A DNA stretch of 41,249 nt from Comamonadaceae bacterium (GTDB lineage Bacteria > Pseudomonadota > Gammaproteobacteria > Burkholderiales > Burkholderiaceae_C), in the NCBI GenBank assembly GCA_947445115.1, contig CANFCG010000019.1, positions 1 through 41,249 of the forward strand, given 5' to 3'. This document shows positions 15,823 through 25,108 of the stretch, piece after piece (the stretch's first letter is position 1; every line of letters begins with the position of its first letter). A model generated the notes under the pieces. The model was not told the origin of the DNA, made no database searches, and saw only the letters and a program-made list of their open reading frames with translations. The position numbers and the translations under genes are program-made.

Positions 15823-18069
15823 TTATGACTTGCGCATATTAACGGACAAAGTGTTCATAACACGGCGTGCGTCGTAGCCGTTGAATTGCAGCTGTCCAAA
15901 GCCTGCGCCTTTGCTTTGCCCTTTGTCAAAGAGCCTGAAATTGCCTGTGCTGACGCCACCGCTTAGCTCGCAGTGCTGGTCGGTGCCGCCTGACGATGAG
16001 CAGGCAACCGTTGCCCTTCGCCAGCTGGAGTACACATCCGTGCTGTCGTCAAAGCCTGCGTTGGCATTCAGTGAGTCTTTGCCATAAATTTTGACGTTTT
16101 TCGGAGCCCACTTGGGTGCGCTCGGAATTTGCCAAGCTGGCCCACCCGCCGATGTGACGACGCTGACTTTGCCAACCGCGTCAAACGATAGAGCAATGCC
16201 GCCTGTGGCCGCCGATGACGCTGTGATTTGCGAGCGCATATCGGCCGTGAGCGATGGCCAGTTGGGAAGGGATAGTGTAATTTCGGCCAAGGTAGGTGCG
16301 CGGCGTAAGGTGCGACGGTAGGTGGTTCCAACGGGGGTTATATCGTTCCAGTTGGTGTAGAGGTCAAACTTCCAGGTGCCTTGGTCTGGGATGCTGGCGA
16401 GTTCGCTGTCCGTCCAGTTCTTAGGTGTTGTGCTGTTGTCACAAGTCCAAAAGAGTGAGCCATCAATATCGCGTGGATGGTTGCTGGATGATCCGCAATA
16501 ACTGCTGCTGGATGTCGTGATAGGGTCAATGTATGCGGCCGCCATACGAAGTACGCTGGTTGTCACTGCTGTGTATTGATTGGCTGATTCGCTGGATTTT
16601 GACAAGCCCATGTACCCATAGCCACCCCCCGTGATTTGTTTAAGTGTGAGTGTGCCGCCTTTCGGTGTGGTTACGACCACTTTGCCGAAGTTGTGTTTTG
16701 AGTTGACGTAAGCGCTGTAGCCTGAATTGATGTAGCTGTATTTGCTGAAGAGCGAATGCGTAAAGTCTCGGAATTCAGCACGTGGCTCAATGGAGATATC
16801 CACGTTTGACAAATTACCAGTGAGAAACAGCTTGCCGCTGACATCGGGGCGGGCGGTGTAGATGCCCACATCGGCGTTGGCCAGCCGTGTGGTAACACCG
16901 CTATCAGTCCAATTAAAGGGCGCGACCCATTTGGCGGTAAAGACCACGTCACCCGTCATGGGTTTAGTGGGGTCGCTATTGGTGTCGTTTTTAACGGTGA
17001 ACTCGTAGTTGGCTTGGCTGAATTGAATACCAAAACCAGTGTTATTGGTAAATATGCCCGAAAAAGCCCCATTGCCGCGCACCACGTAGCTGTTTTCTTT
17101 GTATTTGGCTGGGTCATTGCTTAAAAATAACCCCTTGCAAGTTGTACTCACAATGTTGGTGGCAACTGCCGAGGCGGCGTTGGTGTTATCCACTCGTGTA
17201 GCTTGCGGCTCGGCATAACACGCTGTTATGCGGGCCAATAGATCATTAATTTTCCCAGTTGTGCCCGAGGCAACTGCAGTAGCCGCGGTCACTTGCACGG
17301 CTGCGGCGGCGGTAGGCGTCACCACGGTAGCTGGGGCGGGTGCAGGTACAGCGGCATTGCCCGCCAAAGACAGAACTAGAGGTGCGGGTGCCAATGTCGC
17401 GTCGTCACGCGTGGCGGTTGTGGTGACGGCCATCGTTGCGGCGCCAGAGCCTGTAGGTGTGACAACGATTTTGACGTTATCCAGCACCGCATCCATGCCT
17501 TTGCCGTCAGTGGTGAGCGTACCTGTAAATGGGTTGACAACTCCAGCCGCCATAGCATCGGGTGCCAGCAAGGTGTAAGTGCTCAGCACCGCTGTTTGCT
17601 GTGCCGCGACAGCCGTTGGGCTGGCAAGCGTTGGCGTGGTTTGAATGAGCGCAGCTACGCCCGTGGTTGGGTCACTTGGATCGCCATTGACCAAGAGCGC
17701 TGCGACCGCATGGGTTGCTGGATTGACGTTAACGGTGCTGGTCGCCAAGGTTGATACGACACTAACTAAGGGCTCTTTGTCCGCATGTGTGGCGGTAACG
17801 ACTAAAGGCGCCTTGGCTGTAGCGGTAATGGCGCAGCTATATATACCGTCGTCTGCGGCGGTGGTGGTGTCGCACACCGTCGCGCCCGTGCTATCGCTCA
17901 CGACGACGTGCGTGCCAAGCGGCCACGCAGCGCCGCCAGAAATAGTGCCGCCGATTGATACAGAGCTTGCGCCACCGCTACCGCCGCCGCAAGCAACCAG
18001 CATGGCGCTAGCACTAAAGGTTGCGGCACATACCAAGATGGTGGCGCGGAGCCTATTTTTGATATTCAT
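15823..18069 (-). CDS. Large surface or periplasmic lipoprotein of unknown function
   Basis: A 748-residue lipoprotein with lipobox LVAC (Cys27) followed by the flexible tether GGGSGG. Residues about 35-110 look like a small beta domain with a Cys pair (VCDTTT and YSCAI), comparable to carboxypeptidase-regulatory or Ig-like repeats. About 110-270 is low-complexity Ala/Thr/Val/Pro. The C-terminal 450 residues are Ser/Thr/Asn/Tyr-rich with scattered cysteines and look like an extracellular beta-rich fold. I do not recognise the family. GGAGA precedes the ATG. It is a single-gene unit, ended by the terminator at 15743-15773, and is divergent from the phosphatase operon across a 159-base AT-rich gap. 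Confidence 0.8.
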   Translation of the reverse strand: MNIKNRLRATILVCAATFSASAMLVACGGGSGGASSVSIGGTISGGAAWPLGTHVVVSDSTGATVCDTTTAADDGIYSCAITATAKAPLVVTATHADKEPLVSVVSTLATSTVNVNPATHAVAALLVNGDPSDPTTGVAALIQTTPTLASPTAVAAQQTAVLSTYTLLAPDAMAAGVVNPFTGTLTTDGKGMDAVLDNVKIVVTPTGSGAATMAVTTTATRDDATLAPAPLVLSLAGNAAVPAPAPATVVTPTAAAAVQVTAATAVASGTTGKINDLLARITACYAEPQATRVDNTNAASAVATNIVSTTCKGLFLSNDPAKYKENSYVVRGNGAFSGIFTNNTGFGIQFSQANYEFTVKNDTNSDPTKPMTGDVVFTAKWVAPFNWTDSGVTTRLANADVGIYTARPDVSGKLFLTGNLSNVDISIEPRAEFRDFTHSLFSKYSYINSGYSAYVNSKHNFGKVVVTTPKGGTLTLKQITGGGYGYMGLSKSSESANQYTAVTTSVLRMAAAYIDPITTSSSSYCGSSSNHPRDIDGSLFWTCDNSTTPKNWTDSELASIPDQGTWKFDLYTNWNDITPVGTTYRRTLRRAPTLAEITLSLPNWPSLTADMRSQITASSAATGGIALSFDAVGKVSVVTSAGGPAWQIPSAPKWAPKNVKIYGKDSLNANAGFDDSTDVYSSWRRATVACSSSGGTDQHCELSGGVSTGNFRLFDKGQSKGAGFGQLQFNGYDARRVMNTLSVNMRKS

Positions 18070-18140
18070 GATGTGCTCTCCAAAGACTGACCGCGTCAGG
18101 TTGATGCGGGTGAAGAGGATTGTTGAGAAGTCTTAATGTT

Positions 18141-18169
18141 TTGTCAGTCCTATAAATATAGGACAAAAT
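18141..18169 (+). promoter_or_regulatory. Putative promoter with a perfect palindrome in the -35/-10 spacer
   Basis: TTGTCA (18141-18146) and CAAAAT (18164-18169) are spaced 17 bases and could be the -35 and -10 boxes for the plus-strand operon at 18229. The palindrome GTCCTATAAATATAGGAC (18147-18164) fills the spacer. Further TTTTG and CAAAA boxes follow up to 18202. The gap is AT-rich compared with its surroundings and lies between divergent genes, as expected for an operator. The -10 match is only four of six bases. Confidence 0.45.
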
Positions 18170-18228
18170 CAATTTTGTAATTTTGAGGTTTTGCAACAAA
18201 ATGAGGCTTCTTTATATAAGGAGCAACT

Positions 18229-19269
18229 ATGCCACGCATAGCGTTTGTATCTTGTGTTCGTATCCCATACAAGGATGCTTTTGATCGCAATCCGCCTTGC
18301 GTGTTAGATGCTTCAGAGTTTGAGCAGCCTGTGTGGGCGCATTTGCTCGAACAGCATTTGAAAACGCCGTTTGATGCGATGCTGTTTTTGGGCGATCAGG
18401 TTTATACGGACTATGGCCAATTTCATGGAGGCGGGAATCGGCCATTAAAGAAAAACTGGTCCCCGGATTTGTTTCATCGCTTGCTCTACACCATGTATAG
18501 CGCCCAGTACACCAAGGTCGCCGCGTTTAGACATTTAATGCAGCAATTACATGAAGACGGTGTGCAAATTGGCATGATTTGGGATGACCATGATTTTGGC
18601 TATAACAACGGCAGCGGTATGGAGTTGAAGTTTAGAAACAAGCTAGGCAGCACCAAAGTTTTGTTCGAGCAATTTTTGAATACCGTCATCCAAATGCCGT
18701 CTGCTTATCCGGCTATACCTGCGATTCCAGCCATGACGCCCACTCAGGGCATCGAACGCATTCATAACCCCATCACATTGGAGGAGGATGTCGAGATTGT
18801 GTTACTTGACGGTCGCTTTTATCGAGATGTACAAGTCGGAGGTGGTGCGTCTTTGCTAGGGCCACAGTGGAGTCATTTAAAAGAAAAGTTAGAGTCACTC
18901 CCGCAGGGGCGCTTGATGATTGTGTGCCTAGGCTCGCCTTACTCTCAGACTTCGCAGTCTTGGGCATCAAATGGGTCACCCTACGCCAACTACGACGAGT
19001 TCACTGCGCTTGCAGGTGCGAAGCATATTTTGTTTTTGACTGGTGATATTCATAAAAATAAATTGATTCCACAACAAGGGTTTACTGAAGTTATTTCCTC
19101 AGGCGCACATCTTCCTCCTCGTTTTTTTGATGACATACGCATGCCCTCAAATCAGCATTGTTTTGGCTTGTTAGATATTGATGACACGCATGTTGACGTC
19201 AAATTAGTTACTAATAATAGAGTTGAAATATCCCAAACTATCTCCCGCGCCACAGGCATGCTCAGCTAA
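18229..19269 (+). CDS. PhoD-like (alkaline phosphatase D family) metallophosphatase, cytoplasmic
   Basis: A 346-residue protein with the PhoD-like metal-binding pattern: LFLGDQVY (Asp56), IWDDHDFG (Asp119, Asp120, His121, Asp122) and LTGDIHKN (Asp273, His275). This fold hydrolyses phosphate mono- or diesters with bound metal ions. There is no signal peptide or Tat motif, unlike secreted PhoD, so the substrate should be cytoplasmic; I cannot name it. AAGGAG stands before the ATG. Its stop codon overlaps the start of the response regulator by one base (TAATG), so the phosphatase, regulator and kinase form one coupled operon. That association suggests the enzyme is part of, or senses, the same response. 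Confidence 0.85.
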   Translation: MPRIAFVSCVRIPYKDAFDRNPPCVLDASEFEQPVWAHLLEQHLKTPFDAMLFLGDQVYTDYGQFHGGGNRPLKKNWSPDLFHRLLYTMYSAQYTKVAAFRHLMQQLHEDGVQIGMIWDDHDFGYNNGSGMELKFRNKLGSTKVLFEQFLNTVIQMPSAYPAIPAIPAMTPTQGIERIHNPITLEEDVEIVLLDGRFYRDVQVGGGASLLGPQWSHLKEKLESLPQGRLMIVCLGSPYSQTSQSWASNGSPYANYDEFTALAGAKHILFLTGDIHKNKLIPQQGFTEVISSGAHLPPRFFDDIRMPSNQHCFGLLDIDDTHVDVKLVTNNRVEISQTISRATGMLS

Positions 19270-19922
19270 TGAAACTTGCCCTCGTCGAAGACAACATACG
19301 CACCCGCGCACGCATCGCTAAGCTACTGACGCAGTCGCTAGCCGATGTTCAAATCGCGCAGCTAGGCAATTTAGAGGCGGCGCTTGCGTTTGCGACAACG
19401 ACCAAGCAAGACTACTGGTTAATCGATTTGGGCTTGCCCGATGGTAGTGGCGTTGATCTGATTCGATCTGTGCGGCAGCAACATGACAAGGCCAATATTT
19501 TGGTGATTTCGGTGTTTGGTGATGTGGACAACATTGTGGCAAGTATCCAAGCAGGCGCTGATGGCTATTTGCTAAAAGATGCGATCGATCAAGATTTAAT
19601 TCAAGCGATTCATGCCATTGGCCTTGGTGGCACGCCTCTTTCACCCATGATCGCAAGCCGATTGTTAGAGCGCATGTTGCCAACGACTGTCGAGAGACCT
19701 GATGATTCGGAGCTAGAAGCCTCGGCGACTTTGACCGTGCGCGAGACTGAACTTCTGGGTTTGCTAGCCCGAGGCTACAAATATGTAGAAGTGTCTCAGC
19801 TAATGGATATCAGTCTGACAACGGTACAGACCCATGTTCGCCGCATCTATAACAAGCTAGCGGTGAACTCGCGTTCCGAGGCGGTGTTTGAAGCGAAGGC
19901 GCTCGGGATCTTGCCATCATGA
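19269..19922 (+). CDS. NarL/FixJ-family response regulator (REC + LuxR-type HTH), system 2
   Basis: A 217-residue regulator. The receiver domain has Glu7-Asp8, phospho-acceptor Asp53 in WLIDLGLPD, Ser81 and Lys103. The LuxR-type helix-turn-helix spans about 155-215 with LTVRETELLGLLARGYKYVE and the recognition helix SLTTVQTHVRRIY. It resembles the regulator at 7180-7902 along its whole length, apart from a shorter linker, so the two systems probably arose by duplication. It starts within the phosphatase stop (TAATG) and ends within the kinase start (ATGA), so all three genes should be translated together. DNA targets are not known; the palindrome upstream of the operon is a candidate. Confidence 0.93.
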   Translation: MKLALVEDNIRTRARIAKLLTQSLADVQIAQLGNLEAALAFATTTKQDYWLIDLGLPDGSGVDLIRSVRQQHDKANILVISVFGDVDNIVASIQAGADGYLLKDAIDQDLIQAIHAIGLGGTPLSPMIASRLLERMLPTTVERPDDSELEASATLTVRETELLGLLARGYKYVEVSQLMDISLTTVQTHVRRIYNKLAVNSRSEAVFEAKALGILPS

Positions 19923-21703
19923 TACGAGCACTACGCAAAGTTTTATGGACTCTGACTTGGCTGGTATTTTGCTGGTCTAGCGCTCATGCGCAAGCTTACC
20001 AGGCGCAGATTAAAACTGCGCAAATGTGGGTCACTTTAGAGGGACAACCAGAGCGTGCAGTTGAGGGGGCTCAAACATTGCCATGGAAGTGGGATTCACA
20101 TTATCCGAAGCAGCATGGGGTGGCGCGGTTTAGTTTGGAGTTCATGCTAGATTCGTCTCTGTATGCTAAAGCCAAGCTGAGCAGCCAAGGTTTGGGCATG
20201 TCGGCGCTCAACATGGGAAATCGCTATCGTTATCAGATTAACCAGTCGGGCTGGCAATATGTGGGTTGGGATGAATCAACCACGCAGTACAGAACGAAAC
20301 CGAAATGGCATAGCGTACCGGCCGATCTATTGATACTCGGAACGAACACGATTGAGTTAGAGCTCAAAATGGAGCCTGCGAATGATGCGGGCTTGTCTGC
20401 CGTTGAGGTGGGCGACGCAGCGCCATCCATGAATCGCTTTCAATCTGAGATTGAGAAGCGGCACAACAGCATGGTTCTCGTGTCATCTTTTTCCTTTTTG
20501 TTAGCGCTATTTGCTTTTGGAATGTGGTTTGTGACCAAGGAGTCATTGTTCTTTTGGGCTTTTCTATCGAATGTACTTTTTGCTGCCAGACAGCTGAGCG
20601 GCTTTGTGGATTACCCGCCAATACCCACTTGGCTATGGAATTCAGGATTAGGTATTTTGTTTGCTCTGTTTGTTGGTTGCACTTTCAAAATTGCTGAATT
20701 GCTGGTGCCGAAGCCTGCGCGTCTCGTCCAAAAAATGGATGCATTTTATTTTTGGCTATGCGTGCCTTTTTTGCTAGCTGGGAATGCAATAGGAGATTTT
20801 CGTTTTTACCGAGCATGGCTTGCCGTCATGGTGCTTTTGACCATGGTGCATGTGGCCCGCGTGACTTGGTTTGCTGTGCGCACGCGCGATTTTAATTTGA
20901 GGCTGTTTACTGTGGCCGCATGGATGGCGATGGTGCTGGGCTGGTATGATTTTGTGGTGATTCAGCTTAGCGAGTCAGGGCTGGGCAAGGTCAGGCTGGG
21001 TAGTTACACCACCATTTTGTTTAACATTGGCTTGGCCGTCATTGTGATTCGCCGATACATAGCGGTTAAGCAAGATTTATTTGAGTCCAATGCAAGGGCT
21101 GAACTAGAGAAAACCAAAGCCACGCTGACGGAGCGACAGAGAATTATGACGGATATTCATGACATCGTGGGTGCGCAGTTGGTGGGCGTGCTAGACCTCA
21201 TCCGCACGGGCGCGCCGCGTGAGCAACTCGAGGCCGAGACGGCAGAGGCGTTAGAGGATTTACGCATTGCCATTGACGCGATTCAACCTGTCAATGGAAG
21301 CCTTACTGCTGTGTTGGCGACGCTTAGGCACCGATTAGAGCCTCGGCTTAATGCGCGTGATATTCAACTGATGTGGCATGTCGAGGCTTTACCTCGCTTG
21401 GCTAATTTGACGCCGCAAACCATTCAGCATTTGCAGCGTCTTGTCTTGGAGGCCATCAGCAATGTGATGAAACACGCCAAGGCACGCACGATTACGTTTA
21501 AGGCGCAGTCTATCTATGAAGGTCGAACGGTGGTGATTCAAATCTCAGACGATGGCATCGGGTTTGATGAAGCGACTTTGGCATCAGCGGGGCAAGGGCT
21601 CAGGAATATGCGGTTTAGAGCAGACGCAGTCGGTGCGACACTTTCGATTAGCCGGGCGTTACCACATGGGACGAATCTCTCGCTGATACTCCCTATTGGG
21701 TAG
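19919..21703 (+). CDS. Membrane sensor histidine kinase, 7TM/DesK-NarX-like, system 2
   Basis: A 594-residue kinase with a signal peptide (about 1-25, ending SSAHAQA), a periplasmic beta-rich domain (about 26-175), about seven transmembrane helices (about 182-375), a short coiled coil, HisKA_3 with phospho-acceptor His414 in [12 protein letters not shown], and an HATPase domain with [20 protein letters not shown] and GQGLRNM. The catalytic half is closely similar to the kinase at 7868-9718 (for example [13 protein letters not shown] against VLATLRYRLEPRL), while the sensor halves differ more, which suggests different stimuli. It overlaps the regulator by ATGA. Its 3' end overlaps the convergent hisD by 11 bases. 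Confidence 0.93.
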   Translation: MIRALRKVLWTLTWLVFCWSSAHAQAYQAQIKTAQMWVTLEGQPERAVEGAQTLPWKWDSHYPKQHGVARFSLEFMLDSSLYAKAKLSSQGLGMSALNMGNRYRYQINQSGWQYVGWDESTTQYRTKPKWHSVPADLLILGTNTIELELKMEPANDAGLSAVEVGDAAPSMNRFQSEIEKRHNSMVLVSSFSFLLALFAFGMWFVTKESLFFWAFLSNVLFAARQLSGFVDYPPIPTWLWNSGLGILFALFVGCTFKIAELLVPKPARLVQKMDAFYFWLCVPFLLAGNAIGDFRFYRAWLAVMVLLTMVHVARVTWFAVRTRDFNLRLFTVAAWMAMVLGWYDFVVIQLSESGLGKVRLGSYTTILFNIGLAVIVIRRYIAVKQDLFESNARAELEKTKATLTERQRIMTDIHDIVGAQLVGVLDLIRTGAPREQLEAETAEALEDLRIAIDAIQPVNGSLTAVLATLRHRLEPRLNARDIQLMWHVEALPRLANLTPQTIQHLQRLVLEAISNVMKHAKARTITFKAQSIYEGRTVVIQISDDGIGFDEATLASAGQGLRNMRFRADAVGATLSISRALPHGTNLSLILPIG

Positions 21704-23024
21704 TCGCCTTGTGCAGTCGCATTTCAGCAGCTCTTGCATGTCCCTGCAAGCCCTCGCTGTACGCTAGCGTCGCTGCAATCAATCCCAATGACTGAGCACC
21801 TTGCTCGCTAACCTCAATCAAGCTGCTGCGTTTTTGAAAGTCGTACACGCCAAGGGGCGACGAGAAGCGCGCTGTGCCGCTGGTGGGCAGTACGTGATTT
21901 GGCCCGGCGCAATAATCGCCCAAGCTCTCGCTGGTGTACGCGCCTAAAAAGATCGCGCCTGCGTGTTTGAGCTTTGGCTCCCACTGGTGGGGGTTATTGC
22001 TAGATACTTCTAAGTGTTCGGGGGCGATTTGGTTGCTAATGTCGCAGGCCTCATCCATAGAGCGAGTCAGTATGAACGCACCACGATCGTTCAGTGATTT
22101 AGCAATGATGTCTTTGCGTGGCATCTCAGGCAAAAGCTTATCGATGCAGGCCTGCACCGCGTCGATGTAGGCGCTGTCGGGGCATAGCAAAATGCTTTGC
22201 GCCAGCTCGTCATGCTCGGCTTGGCTGAATAAATCCATTGCCACCCAGTCGGCTGGCGTGCTGCCGTCTGCTAGCACCAAAATCTCAGATGGACCTGCAA
22301 TCATGTCGATGCCAACTAAGCCAAACACTTGGCGTTTGGCTTCTGCCACATAGGCGTTGCCAGGACCTGTAATTTTGTCAATTTTTGGAATAGTGGCTGT
22401 GCCATAAGCCAAGCTGGCTATAGCCTGCGAGCCACCTATTGTGAACGCACGAGTCACGCCGCCCACATACGCAGCCGCTAAAACCATGGGGTTTTTAATG
22501 CCATTGGGTGTGGGGACAACCATGATGATTTCGCCTACTCCCGCCACGTGCGCAGGGATGGCATTCATCAAAACCGATGATGGATAAGTCGCTTTTCCGC
22601 CAGGCACATAGATGCCTACGCGGTCTAGTGGTGTAACTTTTTGTCCTAAGAGCGTCCCATCTGCGTCCGTGTATTGCCAACTCTCGCCCGATGCTTTTTT
22701 TTGTGCTTCATGATAGACTTTTATGCGGGAAGCGGCACTGGATAAGGCTTCGCGAAGTTCTGGCGTCAGTGAGTCATAAGCGGCTTTGAGCTCGGCTTGC
22801 GTGAGTTCTAACTCGCTCATTGAGGTGGCTGTGACACCATCCCACCGCGCGGTGTATTCCAATACCGCCGCATCGCCGCGCGTTTTGACATCGAGCAGCA
22901 CCGCTTCAACCGTGCCGCTGATTGCTCTGTTGTCTTCTGAGGAGACATGCAAACGCGCTTGCAAATCAGCTGCGAATGTGGAGCTAGCAGTGGAGAGACG
23001 GAGTGGTTTAGCGGAGTAGGTCAT
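21693..23024 (-). CDS. hisD: Histidinol dehydrogenase
   Basis: HisD performs the last two oxidations of histidine synthesis, histidinol to histidine, with NAD and zinc. In this 443-residue protein the zinc ligands are visible: Gln268 and His271 in SQAEHDELA, Asp370 in ESLGDYCAG, and His429 in GLQGHA. The catalytic pair Glu336-His337 lies in APEHLEV. The start is at [10 protein letters not shown] (23024). A longer frame to 23057 adds [11 protein letters not shown], which is only a translation of the palindromic repeat. The SD-like GGGAA for this start falls in the repeat. hisG and murA precede it on the same strand. The 3' end overlaps the convergent kinase gene. Confidence 0.95.
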   Translation of the reverse strand: MTYSAKPLRLSTASSTFAADLQARLHVSSEDNRAISGTVEAVLLDVKTRGDAAVLEYTARWDGVTATSMSELELTQAELKAAYDSLTPELREALSSAASRIKVYHEAQKKASGESWQYTDADGTLLGQKVTPLDRVGIYVPGGKATYPSSVLMNAIPAHVAGVGEIIMVVPTPNGIKNPMVLAAAYVGGVTRAFTIGGSQAIASLAYGTATIPKIDKITGPGNAYVAEAKRQVFGLVGIDMIAGPSEILVLADGSTPADWVAMDLFSQAEHDELAQSILLCPDSAYIDAVQACIDKLLPEMPRKDIIAKSLNDRGAFILTRSMDEACDISNQIAPEHLEVSSNNPHQWEPKLKHAGAIFLGAYTSESLGDYCAGPNHVLPTSGTARFSSPLGVYDFQKRSSLIEVSEQGAQSLGLIAATLAYSEGLQGHARAAEMRLHKATTQ

Positions 23025-23030
23025 AAATTT

Positions 23031-23057
23031 GTCATTCCCGCGAAGGCGGGAATCCAT
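23031..23057. repeat. Short palindromic intergenic repeat, copy 3
   Basis: This is the third copy of the unit at 511-540 and 3971-4000, with the same orientation and the identical 20-base palindrome. It lies between the hisG stop (23062-23064) and the hisD start (23024), filling almost the whole gap. One arm supplies the only SD-like sequence before hisD. Translated on the minus strand it reads MDSRLRGND, a familiar false N-terminus in automated annotation. Confidence 0.85.
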
Positions 23058-23061
23058 GCCA

Positions 23062-23703
23062 TTATTTCACGGCGTTTTTGAAGGCTTCAATAATCGGCTG
23101 AAGCTGTGCGTGTTTGAGCTTGAGTGCCGCTTGATTGACAACCAAACGCGAGCTAATGTTCATAATGAAATCGACTTCAATGAGATGATTGGCTTTCAGC
23201 GTAGAACCCGTGGAGACCACGTCCACTATGGCGTCTGCCAGACCCGTCAGCGGTGCTAACTCCATCGAACCGTAGAGTTTGATTATGTCAACGTGGACGC
23301 CTTTAGCAGCAAAAAAATCCCGTGCAATTTGTACAAATTTAGTCGCAACCGTCAAGCGTGCGCCTTGTTTGACAGCGCTTGCGTAGTCGAAGCCTTCTCG
23401 CACGGCAACGCTCATGCGGCATTGCGCAATTTTTAGGTCTAACGGTTGATAAAGGCCATCACTACCCGATTCTATTAAGGTGTCTTTGCCTGTTACGCCA
23501 AGGTCGGCACCGCCAAGCGCAACGTAAGTAGGAACGTCGGTCGCACGCACCAAGAGCACACGCACATGCGGCTGGTTGGTCGCCAAAATCAGTTTGCGCG
23601 TGGTTTCGGGATCATCCAGCACTTCGATGCCCGCGGCTTTCAGTAGTGGCAGCGTTTCGTCAAAGATGCGGCCTTTGGATAGCGCGAGGGTAATAGTGTT
23701 CAT
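23062..23703 (-). CDS. hisG: ATP phosphoribosyltransferase, short form catalytic subunit
   Basis: HisG condenses ATP and PRPP in the first, feedback-regulated step of histidine synthesis. The 213-residue protein begins [18 protein letters not shown], carries [17 protein letters not shown], and has the PRPP-binding segment [18 protein letters not shown]. At this length it lacks the C-terminal histidine-binding domain of the long form, and short HisG enzymes depend on the HisRS-like subunit HisZ. No hisZ gene is in the window. The ATG at 23703 overlaps the murA stop by ATGA, so the pair is translationally coupled, and hisD follows after the repeat. Confidence 0.96.
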   Translation of the reverse strand: MNTITLALSKGRIFDETLPLLKAAGIEVLDDPETTRKLILATNQPHVRVLLVRATDVPTYVALGGADLGVTGKDTLIESGSDGLYQPLDLKIAQCRMSVAVREGFDYASAVKQGARLTVATKFVQIARDFFAAKGVHVDIIKLYGSMELAPLTGLADAIVDVVSTGSTLKANHLIEVDFIMNISSRLVVNQAALKLKHAQLQPIIEAFKNAVK

Positions 23704-24965
23704 TTGATCCGTTCAATGTCCGCGCCAATGCCGCGCAGTTTTTCTTCCATGCGGTCGTAGCCACGATCTAGGTGATAGATACGCTCAATCGTGGTTTCGC
23801 CTATCGCCACCAAACCCGCAATGACCAGCGACGCAGATGCGCGCAGGTCAGTCGCCATCACATGCGCACCCGACAGTTTGGCGTTGCCCGTGACCATCGC
23901 CGCACGACCATCAATTTGAATATTGGCGCCAAGGCGAACCAGCTCGTTAACATGCATGAAGCGGTTTTCAAAAATGGTTTCCGTCACGATGGAGGCACCA
24001 GCTGCCACGCAGTTCAGCGCCATCATTTGCGCTTGCATATCTGTCGGGAAACCTGGGTACTCGGTGGTGCGGAAATTTTGAGCTTTCAGTTTTCCCGATG
24101 AGATCACTTGCAGGCCAAGTGGGACTTGGCTAATCGAGGCGCCTGCTTCGCGAAGCTTATCCAGTAAGGCGTCCAGATGATCGCCTCGTGCATTTTCTAA
24201 AACAACGTCGCCGCCTGTGGCAGCTACGGCGCATAAAAATGTTCCAGCCTCAATGCGGTCAGCGACCACGCTGTGCGTACAGCCGTGCAATTTATCCACA
24301 CCTGTGATGGTGATGCGACTCGTGCCATGTCCGGTAATATTTGCGCCCATGCTGATTAGCATTTCAGCAAGGTCAGGAATTTCCGGTTCTTGCGCGGCGT
24401 TTTCCAGAATCGTCACGCCGTCCGCTAGGCAAGCTGCCATCAAGAAGTTTTCAGTGCCAGTGACCGTCACCATATCTGTGGTGATGTGCGCGCCCTTCAA
24501 ACGTGTCCAGCCTTCGGGTAAGCGCGCGTTCATGTAGCCATGCTCCACGTCGATGATCGCGCCCATGGCTTGCAAGCCTTTGATGTGCTGATCGACAGGG
24601 CGAGAGCCAATCGCGCAGCCGCCTGGCAATGAGACGGTCGCTTTGCCAAAACGTGCGAGCAAAGGACCGAGTGCCAGCACCGATGCGCGCATGGTTTTCA
24701 CCAGTTCGTAGGGCGCTTCGGGCTTATCCAGTGCGGAGGCGTTTAGCGTGACAATGCCATCGGCAGAACGCGTAAAAGCCACGCCCATATTGCGAATCAG
24801 CTTCTCCATGGTGACGACGTCTTGCAAGCGAGGTACGTTCTTTAAAGTGACAACGTCAACCGTTAGTAGTGCGGCACACAACTCGGGCAGAGCCGCATTT
24901 TTAGCCCCAGAGATGGATACCTTGCCGTGAAGGGCGCGTCCGCCGCGAATCAAAAGTTTATCCAT
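23700..24965 (-). CDS. murA: UDP-N-acetylglucosamine 1-carboxyvinyltransferase
   Basis: MurA transfers enolpyruvate from PEP to UDP-GlcNAc, the first committed step of peptidoglycan synthesis and the target of fosfomycin. The 421-residue protein starts [20 protein letters not shown]. It has Lys22 in GAKNAALP and the active-site Cys117 in [13 protein letters not shown]; this Cys makes fosfomycin sensitivity likely. Further conserved blocks are [13 protein letters not shown] and [17 protein letters not shown]. The start at 24965 is chosen because it matches the family N-terminus; a longer frame to 25031 would run into the tRNA-Thr gene. hisG overlaps its end, an arrangement also found in related genomes. 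Confidence 0.97.
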   Translation of the reverse strand: MDKLLIRGGRALHGKVSISGAKNAALPELCAALLTVDVVTLKNVPRLQDVVTMEKLIRNMGVAFTRSADGIVTLNASALDKPEAPYELVKTMRASVLALGPLLARFGKATVSLPGGCAIGSRPVDQHIKGLQAMGAIIDVEHGYMNARLPEGWTRLKGAHITTDMVTVTGTENFLMAACLADGVTILENAAQEPEIPDLAEMLISMGANITGHGTSRITITGVDKLHGCTHSVVADRIEAGTFLCAVAATGGDVVLENARGDHLDALLDKLREAGASISQVPLGLQVISSGKLKAQNFRTTEYPGFPTDMQAQMMALNCVAAGASIVTETIFENRFMHVNELVRLGANIQIDGRAAMVTGNAKLSGAHVMATDLRASASLVIAGLVAIGETTIERIYHLDRGYDRMEEKLRGIGADIERIK

Positions 24966-25005
24966 GGAATGGGAGTGCTGACAAGGAGAGATGGAATAGT
25001 GAAAA

Positions 25006-25081
25006 TGGTGCCGGAGAGATGAATCGAACACCCGACCTTCTCATTACGAATGAGCTGCTCTACCGACTGAGCTACACCGGC
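25006..25081 (-). tRNA. tRNA-Thr (anticodon CGT)
   Basis: The minus strand folds into a 76-base tRNA with encoded CCA (25008-25006), acceptor 5' strand GCCGGTG, D-arm GCTCAGTCGGTAGAGC, anticodon loop TTCGTAA and T-loop TTCGATT. CGT reads ACG threonine codons. The acceptor stem has a T6-T67 mismatch and the T-arm has two G-T pairs, so the stem is weaker than usual. It sits between lon and murA on the same strand. Confidence 0.95.
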
Positions 25082-25108
25082 ACACCAAAGAAGAAATTAT
25101 AAACGGCG

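Noticed and set aside
17228-18136. Long plus-strand frames opposite the large lipoprotein gene
   Set aside because: They are low-complexity Ala/Val/Thr shadows of the biased codons on the minus strand, without start sites or similarity.
18213-18218. TATATA as the -10 box of the phosphatase operon
   Set aside because: It overlaps the Shine-Dalgarno region, so the transcript would start about four bases before ATG and lose the AAGGAG site.
18680-18735. PAIPAIPAM micro-repeat in the phosphatase as a sign of a frameshift or junction
   Set aside because: The frame is continuous and conserved motifs flank it on both sides; it is a short Pro/Ala loop.
23025-23057. N-terminal extension of HisD reading [11 protein letters not shown]
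   Set aside because: It is the translation of the palindromic repeat, absent from the HisD family; the ATG at 23024 is used instead.
511-23057. The three palindromic repeats as a CRISPR array
   Set aside because: They are single dispersed units kilobases apart, with no regular spacers and no cas genes.
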